Notes under the pieces: model-generated
What the model was told of the DNA's origin: nothing
Seen by the model: the letters and a program-made list of their open reading frames with translations, nothing else
The model's database searches: none
Translations under genes and position numbers: made by a program
NCBI RefSeq assembly: GCF_020510585.1
Contig: NZ_CP075190.1
Location: 3,408,001-3,472,000 of the forward strand
DNA length: 64,000 nucleotides
Reading direction: 5' to 3'
Source: Ferribacterium limneticum
GTDB taxonomy: Bacteria; Pseudomonadota; Gammaproteobacteria; Burkholderiales; Rhodocyclaceae
Part shown: positions 58,295 to 64,000 of the stretch, piece by piece
How positions within the stretch are numbered: the first letter of the stretch is position 1
How the letters are laid out: every line of letters starts with the position of its first letter

Positions 58295-60991
58295 ATGGAC
58301 ACCACCCTCGATCCCCGCTGGCAAGCGGCTGTACACCACAGCCGTTACCTCGCCAATTTGCTGCAGGCGCACCCGGAACTGATTCCCGAACTGCACACCA
58401 CCTGGCTGCAGCCACTCAGCGAAGCCATGCTGCTGGCGCCGCTGCAACAGGAATTTGTCGACGACGACGCCGTTAAATCTGCCCTGCGCCGCCTGCGCCA
58501 CCGCGCCATGGCCCATCTTGCCCTGCGCGACTTGGGCGGACTGGCGCCGCTGGCCGAAATCGTCGAATGCATGACCCTGCTTGCCGACGTGACGACCAAT
58601 TTCGCGCTTGAGCACTATCACCGCCAGCTCGTCGCCAGCTACGGCGAACCGCTCGACAAGACCGGTCAGCCGCAGCGCCTGCTGATCATCGGCATGGGCA
58701 AGCTGGGCGGGCGCGAACTCAATGTGTCGTCCGACGTCGACTACATTTTTATCTACCCGGAAGACGGCGACACGGCCGGCCCGAAGAGCATCGAGAACTT
58801 CGATTTCTTCACCCGTCTCGGCAAGCGCATCATCGGCGCGCTTGGCGATTTGACGGCTGACGGCCAGGTTTTCCGCGTCGACATGCGCCTGCGGCCGAAT
58901 GGCGACTCCGGCCCGCTGGTCTGTTCGCTCGACGCGCTGGAAAATTACTTCATTACCCAGGGCCGCGAATGGGAGCGCTACGCCTGGATCAAGGGCCGCA
59001 CCATGAATGCCGGCGAGAATCTGCAGCCGAACTGGGTGACGGCCATGCAGAAAGTCGCCCGGCCCTTCGTTTTCCGCAAATATCTCGACTTCGGCGCCAT
59101 CAATGCCATGCGCGACCTGCACGCCCAGATCAGCCGCGAAGTGGCGCGCAAGGACATGGCCGACCACGTCAAGCTCGGCCCCGGTGGCATCCGCGAAATC
59201 GAGTTCATGGCCCAGGTATTCCAGCTCATCCGCGGTGGCCGCGACCCGGCGCTGCAGATCCGGCCGACGCTTTCCGTGCTCAAGCTGCTCGTCGACCGCA
59301 AGCTGATCCCGGCCGAAACCGAAAACGAGTTGCGCGAAGCCTACGTCTTCCTGCGTCGTCTCGAGCACCGGCTGCAATACGTCGAGGACAAGCAGACGCA
59401 CATGCTGCCGATCGACGCCGAGAATCGGCAAAATATCGCCGTCAGCATGGATTTCCCGGACTGGCCGGCCATGTTGGCCGTGCTCGACAGTCACCGCGAA
59501 AAGGTCAGCCAGCATTTCGGCGCCATCTTCTCCGACCCGGAAGCCGGCGAGCACCCGCTGACCGGCCTGTGGCAAGGCCAGCTCGATGAGGACACGGCAA
59601 TCGAAGCCTTCGGCAATCTCGGCTACCGCCACCCGAAGGAAGCCATCGCCCGCTTGGCCGAACTGCGCGCCGCCAGCCGTTACCTGCAACTGCCGGCGAC
59701 CAACCGGGCCCGCCTCGACGCCGTTGGTCCGCGCCTGATCGAGGCGGCCGGCGCGACGCCCGCCCCCGATACAACACTGGCCCGCGGCCTCAACTTCCTC
59801 GAAGGCATCGCCCGCCGCGGTGCCTATCTGGCGCTGTTGCAGCAATACCCGATGGCGCTGCGCCGGGTCGCCGACATGATCTGCGCCTCGAACTGGGCGG
59901 CCGATTACCTGAACCGCCACCCGCTGCTCCTCGACGAACTGCTCGACCCGCGCCTCTATGAAATCGCCACCAACTGGGCCGGCTTTCGCGAAATCCTGCG
60001 CGACAACCTGGCCCAGCACATCGACGACACCGAGCGCGAAATGGACATCCTGCGCGAAATGCACCACGGCCAGGTGTTCCGGCTGCTGGCGCAGGATCTG
60101 GCCGGATTGCAGACCATCGAACGCCTGTCCGACCACCTGACCGAACTGGCCGACACCATTGTCCAGGAAACCCTGCCGCTGGTCTGGGCCAAGATCAGGA
60201 ATCGCCATTGCGCCACACCGAAATTCGCCGTCATCGGTTACGGCAAGATGGGCGGCAAGGAGCTCGGCTACGCCTCCGACCTCGACCTCGTCTATCTCTA
60301 TGACGACGACGATCAGGACGCCCCGGAAAACTACGCCCGGCTCGGTCAGCGCCTGAACTCCTGGCTGTCCAGCCAGACGCCGGCCGGCATCCTGTTCGAA
60401 ACCGACCTGCGCCTGCGCCCGAATGGCGAATCCGGCCTGCTTGCCGTTTCGGTCGACTCCTTCCGCGACTACGAACTCAAAAATGCCTGGACCTGGGAGC
60501 ATCAGGCCCTGACGCGGGCCCGCTTCTGCGCCGGCGACCCGGCCGTCGGCCAGCGTTTCGAGGAAATCCGTTGCGAAATCCTGCGCCTGCCGCGCGATCT
60601 GGCCAAGCTCAAGGAAGAAGTCGTCGCCATGCGCCAGAAAATGGTCGACGCGCACGGCTCGAAGAGCGACACACTGTTTGGCCTCAAGCACGATCCGGGC
60701 GGCATCATCGATGTCGAATTCATCGTCCAGTACCTGATCCTCGGCTATTCGCACCTGCACGCCAGCCTGACCGGCAATCTCGGCAACATCGCCCTGCTCC
60801 GCATGGCCGGAGAACTGGGCTTGATCGACCCGCAACAGGCCGAAGCGGCCGGCAACGCCTATCGCGAATACCGTCGACTGCAACACGCCAAGCGCCTGTC
60901 GGCCTTTCCCAAGGCGCCGATTCCGCGCGAGGAGGTGGAAAAGCACATCGCCGCCGTCCGCCGGCTGTGGGTGGCGGTTTTCGGTAATTGA
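58295..60991 (+). CDS. glnE: glutamine synthetase adenylyltransferase/deadenylase
   Basis: An 898-residue bifunctional enzyme that adds and removes AMP on glutamine synthetase, so nitrogen supply controls its activity. Two nucleotidyltransferase domains are clear: IGMGKLGGRELNVSSDVDYI near residue 135 (removing half) and VIGYGKMGGKELGYASDLDL near residue 650 (adding half). I chose the ATG at 58295. It is divergent from yhdP over about 100 bases. Confidence 0.97.
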   Translation: MDTTLDPRWQAAVHHSRYLANLLQAHPELIPELHTTWLQPLSEAMLLAPLQQEFVDDDAVKSALRRLRHRAMAHLALRDLGGLAPLAEIVECMTLLADVTTNFALEHYHRQLVASYGEPLDKTGQPQRLLIIGMGKLGGRELNVSSDVDYIFIYPEDGDTAGPKSIENFDFFTRLGKRIIGALGDLTADGQVFRVDMRLRPNGDSGPLVCSLDALENYFITQGREWERYAWIKGRTMNAGENLQPNWVTAMQKVARPFVFRKYLDFGAINAMRDLHAQISREVARKDMADHVKLGPGGIREIEFMAQVFQLIRGGRDPALQIRPTLSVLKLLVDRKLIPAETENELREAYVFLRRLEHRLQYVEDKQTHMLPIDAENRQNIAVSMDFPDWPAMLAVLDSHREKVSQHFGAIFSDPEAGEHPLTGLWQGQLDEDTAIEAFGNLGYRHPKEAIARLAELRAASRYLQLPATNRARLDAVGPRLIEAAGATPAPDTTLARGLNFLEGIARRGAYLALLQQYPMALRRVADMICASNWAADYLNRHPLLLDELLDPRLYEIATNWAGFREILRDNLAQHIDDTEREMDILREMHHGQVFRLLAQDLAGLQTIERLSDHLTELADTIVQETLPLVWAKIRNRHCATPKFAVIGYGKMGGKELGYASDLDLVYLYDDDDQDAPENYARLGQRLNSWLSSQTPAGILFETDLRLRPNGESGLLAVSVDSFRDYELKNAWTWEHQALTRARFCAGDPAVGQRFEEIRCEILRLPRDLAKLKEEVVAMRQKMVDAHGSKSDTLFGLKHDPGGIIDVEFIVQYLILGYSHLHASLTGNLGNIALLRMAGELGLIDPQQAEAAGNAYREYRRLQHAKRLSAFPKAPIPREEVEKHIAAVRRLWVAVFGN

Positions 60992-61005
60992 GGGGCGCCA
61001 TGGCC

Positions 61006-61043
61006 ATTTCAATTTTGGCCATTTTTCCCGGTTGACCGTAGCA
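61006..61043 (+). repeat. dispersed motif copy after glnE
   Basis: ATTTCAATTTTGGCC, T tract, CCCGGTTGACCGTAGCAAT. Fifteen bases past the glnE stop. Confidence 0.85.
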
Positions 61044-61064
61044 ATCGGCTGCCACCATCAGGCC

Positions 61065-61092
61065 ATGAAAAAAGGCCGCACCCGGCGGCCTT
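61065..61092 (-). terminator. intrinsic terminator of mscL
   Basis: Stem AAGGCCGC (61072-61079) with GCGGCCTT (61085-61092); T run on the minus strand. Confidence 0.8.
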
Positions 61093-61110
61093 GATCGGGG
61101 CGAAAAGCGC

Positions 61111-61536
61111 TTATTTCTTCAGCGAATCGCGAATCTCGCGCAGCAGCATGACGTCTTCCGGCGTCGGCGGGGCTTCGGGCGCGGCAGCCGGCTCTTCGTT
61201 ACGCAGACGGTTCAGCTGCTTGACCATCATGAAGATGATGAAAGCCAGAATAATGAAGTTGACCAGGATGGTCAGGAAGGAACCGTAGGCAAAGACCGGA
61301 ATGCCCGCCTTCTTGATTTCGGCGAGGGCAACGAGGTTGTTCGGGTTGTCACCGAGGACGAAGAACAGGTTGGAGAAATCGAGTTTGCCGACGACGCGGC
61401 TGACCAACGGCATGATCAGGTCGCCGACGATGGAATCGACAATCTTGCCGAAGGCGCCGCCGATGATGACGCCGACCGCCAGATCCATCGCGTTGCCCTT
61501 GACGGCGAATTCCTTGAATTCCTGGACCATTCCCAT
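61111..61536 (-). CDS. mscL: large-conductance mechanosensitive channel
   Basis: A 141-residue inner-membrane channel that opens under osmotic downshock. [20 protein letters not shown] and [16 protein letters not shown] are the family start and first helix. The second helix is [18 protein letters not shown]. The acidic, Ala/Pro-rich cytoplasmic end (about 115-141) finishes [16 protein letters not shown] lies before the ATG. Confidence 0.97.
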   Translation of the reverse strand: MGMVQEFKEFAVKGNAMDLAVGVIIGGAFGKIVDSIVGDLIMPLVSRVVGKLDFSNLFFVLGDNPNNLVALAEIKKAGIPVFAYGSFLTILVNFIILAFIIFMMVKQLNRLRNEEPAAAPEAPPTPEDVMLLREIRDSLKK

Positions 61537-61677
61537 TTTTCTCTCCTTGCTATGTTTTGGTCGGCCGATTATTCGCTTTGTGGCGCGCGCCGGTCAAGCG
61601 ATTTTCATAACTTCAGCTTTCCTTACAAAGCTTTACAGAACCGCTCGGCAGCGGCCTTCAGCGTACTTTCCGGCAGG

Positions 61678-62961
61678 CTATGAAAGCATGTTTCTCTGCA
61701 GAAGATAGATGCCGGCGCCGGCAAAATAGCCAACCAGGGCCAAGCCGCTGATCTTCTTCACGTACCAGAAGAAGTGGATTTTTTCGAGGCCCATGGCGGC
61801 CACACCGGCGGCGGAGCCAATGATCAGGATGGAGCCGCCCGTGCCGGCGCAGTAGGCCATGAATTGCCAGAGGAAATGGTCAGGCGGGAAGTTCGTCAGG
61901 CTGTACATGCCCATCGAGGCGGCAACCAGGGGCACGTTGTCGACAATCGCGCTGACCAGGCCGATGATCAGAACGATGACGTCCTGCCGCCCGACTGTCT
62001 CGTCCAGCCATTGGGCCAAGGAGGTCAGGATATGCGTATGTTCCAGCGTGGCGACTGAAAGCAGAATGCCGATGAAAAAGACGAGCGAACTCATGTCGAT
62101 CTTGCTCAGGGCATGGGCCAGGGTGAAATGGACCTTGAATTCGTCTTCCTTGTGCCGATGGACCAGATCGCCGACCAGCCAGAGAAGCCCCAAACCGAAC
62201 AGGATGCCCATGAATGGCGGCAGGTGCGTAATCGTCTTGAAGGCGGGAACGGCGACCAGAATGCCGAGCCCCATGAAGAACATCAGGTTGCGCTCAAACT
62301 CCGTCGTACCTAGCCCATGGTCGCTTTCGACCAGATCCGGACTGACCACCTCGCGCCCGCGCAATACGTAGGCGGTAATTCCCATCGGCACAATCATGCT
62401 GACCAAGGCTGGCAACAGCACCGCCTTCATAATCGCCAGCGAGGTGATCTGGCCGCCAATCCACAGCATCGTCGTTGTCACGTCGCCAATCGGTGACCAG
62501 GCACCGCCGGAATTGGCTGCGATAACGATGATCCCGGCGAAGAAAAGGCGGTCATCGTGCTTGGCCAGCAGCTTGCGCATGAGGGAGATCATCACGATGG
62601 TCGTCGTCAGGTTGTCGAGAATCGCGCTCAGGAAGAAGGTGACGAAGCCGACCAGCCACATCAGCGACGACAATTTGGTCGTCCTGATCCGTTTGGTGAT
62701 GACCTCGAAGCCGTTATGCGCGTCGACGACCTCGACGATGGTCATGGCGCCCATCAGGAAAAACACGATCTGGGCCGTGCCGGTCAGCGACTCGCCCAGT
62801 TGCTCCGTCAGCAGGTGCGTATCACCCAGCGAGAGGGCATAGACCGTCCACAGCAAGCCGGCGCCAATCAAGGCCGAAGCCGATTTATTGACCTTGAGCG
62901 GATGTTCCAGCGCGATGGCGGCGTAAGCGACGACAAAAATGACGACGATGGTGGCTAGCAT
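61678..62961 (-). CDS. nhaD: sodium/proton antiporter NhaD
   Basis: A 427-residue membrane protein with about 11-13 helices. MLATIVVIFVVAYAAIALEH is the start, GAMTIVEVVDAHNGFEVI and DNLTTTIVMISLM carry conserved residues, and NSGGAWSPIGDVTTTMLWIG and AIVDNVPLVAASMGMY match the NhaD/ArsB superfamily. It exports Na+ or Li+ in exchange for H+. It is divergent from nhaR, a known regulator of Na+/H+ antiporters. Confidence 0.93.
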   Translation of the reverse strand: MLATIVVIFVVAYAAIALEHPLKVNKSASALIGAGLLWTVYALSLGDTHLLTEQLGESLTGTAQIVFFLMGAMTIVEVVDAHNGFEVITKRIRTTKLSSLMWLVGFVTFFLSAILDNLTTTIVMISLMRKLLAKHDDRLFFAGIIVIAANSGGAWSPIGDVTTTMLWIGGQITSLAIMKAVLLPALVSMIVPMGITAYVLRGREVVSPDLVESDHGLGTTEFERNLMFFMGLGILVAVPAFKTITHLPPFMGILFGLGLLWLVGDLVHRHKEDEFKVHFTLAHALSKIDMSSLVFFIGILLSVATLEHTHILTSLAQWLDETVGRQDVIVLIIGLVSAIVDNVPLVAASMGMYSLTNFPPDHFLWQFMAYCAGTGGSILIIGSAAGVAAMGLEKIHFFWYVKKISGLALVGYFAGAGIYLLQRNMLS

Positions 62962-63022
62962 GCAAAACCTCAGCGGGATTGGACTCTGGCGTGACTCATT
63001 TAGCCCGCCCCGGTCAAATTGG

Positions 63023-63069
63023 GCTAACAAGTTAGCGCAACTGACGACTAAAATAAATTCGATTTATTT
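63023..63069. promoter_or_regulatory. two palindromes between nhaD and nhaR
   Basis: GCTAAC-AA-GTTAGC (63023-63036) and AAATAAAT-TCG-ATTTATTT (63051-63069) are both perfect inverted repeats in the divergent gap. LysR-type proteins such as NhaR bind paired sites like these. The likely NhaR target; inference. Confidence 0.5.
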
Positions 63070-63108
63070 CCCGAAACAATACGACTTTCTCGATGAATTG
63101 ACTGCGCC

Positions 63109-64000
63109 GTGAACCACAAGCATCTGTTCTATTTCTGGAAGGTGGCCAAGGCCGGCAGCATTGCCCGGGCCGCCGAGGCAATCAATGTCACGCCACAAAC
63201 CTTGAGCGGTCAGATCGGGCTGCTGGAAAGCAGCCTGGGGACCGAGCTGTTTGCCCGCCAGGGGCGCTCCATCGTCCTGACCGAAGCCGGCAAAATGGCC
63301 CTCGAGTACGCCGACGAACTGTTCGCCCTGAGCGCCGAACTGGAAGTGATGATCAAGCACCATCCGAAGGGGCGACCGGCCGAATTCCGTGTCGGCGTCT
63401 CCGATGCGGTGCCGAAATCCCTTGCCTGCTCGTTGCTCCAGCCTGCCATCCATGGCGAACAGTCGACGCGCATCGTGTGCCGCGAATGGCAACTGGACCG
63501 TTTGCTTGCCCAGTTGGCGGTGCATGAACTCGACATGGTCATTTCGGATGCTCCGGTGCCACCGGGCTTCAGCGTTCGTGCCTATAACCATCGCCTGCTC
63601 GATTCGGGTATTTCATTTTTGGCAGCCAGGCGCCTGATCGCTGAAACGCCGCCCGAGTTTCCGGCTTGCCTCAACGAACTACCCTTGCTTTTACCGGGGG
63701 AAGATTCAACCGTCAGAACGAACCTTCTGCCCTGGCTGGAAAGAGAGCGCATCCGGGCGCGGGTCGTCGGCGTATTCGATGACACCGCCTTGATGGCGGC
63801 GTTCGGCAAGGCAGGCGTTGGTGCCTTTCCGGTTCCCACCATTGCCGAAGACGAATTTCTCACCTCGGGCGAACTGGCCGTTATCGGGCGAACCACCGAT
63901 GTTCAGGTCAGCTACTTCGCCATTTCGGTCGAACGGCGCCTGACCCACCCGAGCGTTCTGGCGGTCACCCAGTCAGCGCAGCGTATCGGTTTGCCAGTCG
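63109..64000 (+). CDS. nhaR: LysR-family regulator NhaR (3' end missing)
   Basis: An open frame from a GTG at 63109 to the window end, 297 codons visible. The N-terminal HTH, MNHKHLFYFWKVAKAGSIAR then AAEAINVTPQTLSGQIGLLE, is nearly diagnostic for NhaR. The effector-binding part follows (FRVGVSDAVPKSLACSLL). NhaR activates Na+/H+ antiporter genes in response to sodium. The gene is cut by the window edge close to its expected end (about 300 residues). Confidence 0.92.
   Translation, partial: MNHKHLFYFWKVAKAGSIARAAEAINVTPQTLSGQIGLLESSLGTELFARQGRSIVLTEAGKMALEYADELFALSAELEVMIKHHPKGRPAEFRVGVSDAVPKSLACSLLQPAIHGEQSTRIVCREWQLDRLLAQLAVHELDMVISDAPVPPGFSVRAYNHRLLDSGISFLAARRLIAETPPEFPACLNELPLLLPGEDSTVRTNLLPWLERERIRARVVGVFDDTALMAAFGKAGVGAFPVPTIAEDEFLTSGELAVIGRTTDVQVSYFAISVERRLTHPSVLAVTQSAQRIGLPV

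Noticed and set aside
58262..61012. 916-codon minus-strand frame opposite glnE
   Set aside because: glnE on the other strand has two clear nucleotidyltransferase domains. Long antisense frames arise here because high third-position GC removes stops; the antisense product has no recognisable motif.

Overview
The window is high-GC bacterial DNA with densely packed, often overlapping genes. It looks like a Rhodocyclales betaproteobacterium (Dechloromonas/Azonexus-like). This rests on gene content and protein style: cytochrome c' with a b561-type cytochrome, cytochrome c4, a yhdP-nit-tldD cluster, hyi-ttuD-glcDEF, NhaD/NhaR, and many c-di-GMP and HDOD proteins. The genus is inferred; no rRNA or tRNA gene is visible to confirm it.

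Region by region: (1) 1-4.8 kb is the tail of an integrated accessory element. It has a DUF927 primase/helicase-type protein, a coupled zinc-finger protein, and about 1.2 kb of gene-poor DNA. That gene-poor DNA carries an inverted copy of part of the preceding gene and two 11-bp direct repeats of the kind seen near recombinase sites. (2) 4.8-6.0 kb holds small envelope and flagellar-type genes and an OmpH/Skp-like chaperone. (3) 6.3-11.7 kb is the queA-tgt-yajC-secD-secF operon for queuosine tRNA modification and protein export. (4) 11.8-17.9 kb has a FliD-like gene, cytochromes c' and b561, purB, a glutathione S-transferase and an HD-GYP protein. (5) 17.9-30.3 kb is housekeeping: nudJ-hyp-mnmA, ilvE, waaF with two coupled genes, phosphomannomutase, an EAL-HDOD protein and alaS. 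(6) 30.3-38.9 kb has an orphan ugpB-ugpQ pair, a sensor kinase with a coupled receiver, rhlE, a large palindromic repeat and a PP2C phosphatase. (7) 39-45.7 kb is one overlapping operon, hyi-ttuD-glcD-glcE-glcF-HDOD, for glycolate and glyoxylate use. (8) 45.7-54.3 kb has a cobalamin adenosyltransferase, an amber-interrupted HEPN-like gene, a dienoyl-CoA isomerase-like crotonase, a metzincin, aroG, a PilJ-domain protein, cytochrome c4, tldD and a nitrilase homologue. (9) 54.3-64 kb has yhdP, glnE, mscL, nhaD and a divergent nhaR cut by the window end.

The most unusual signal is not a gene. A roughly 35-40 bp motif with core TTTTTCCGGTTGACCGTGG (also with GTCGACCG) is scattered through the chromosomal part. 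I found about 18 copies by eye between 11.7 and 61 kb, on both strands, both between genes and inside conserved genes, and none in the element at 1-4.8 kb. Inside genes, each orientation is nearly always read in one frame, giving (S/L)-T-V-(E/A) one way and T-V-N-P-(E/K) the other. It could be a DNA-uptake-type word, a chromosome-organisation site, or a tiny mobile or palindromic element that tolerates coding DNA. Its function is unknown to me.
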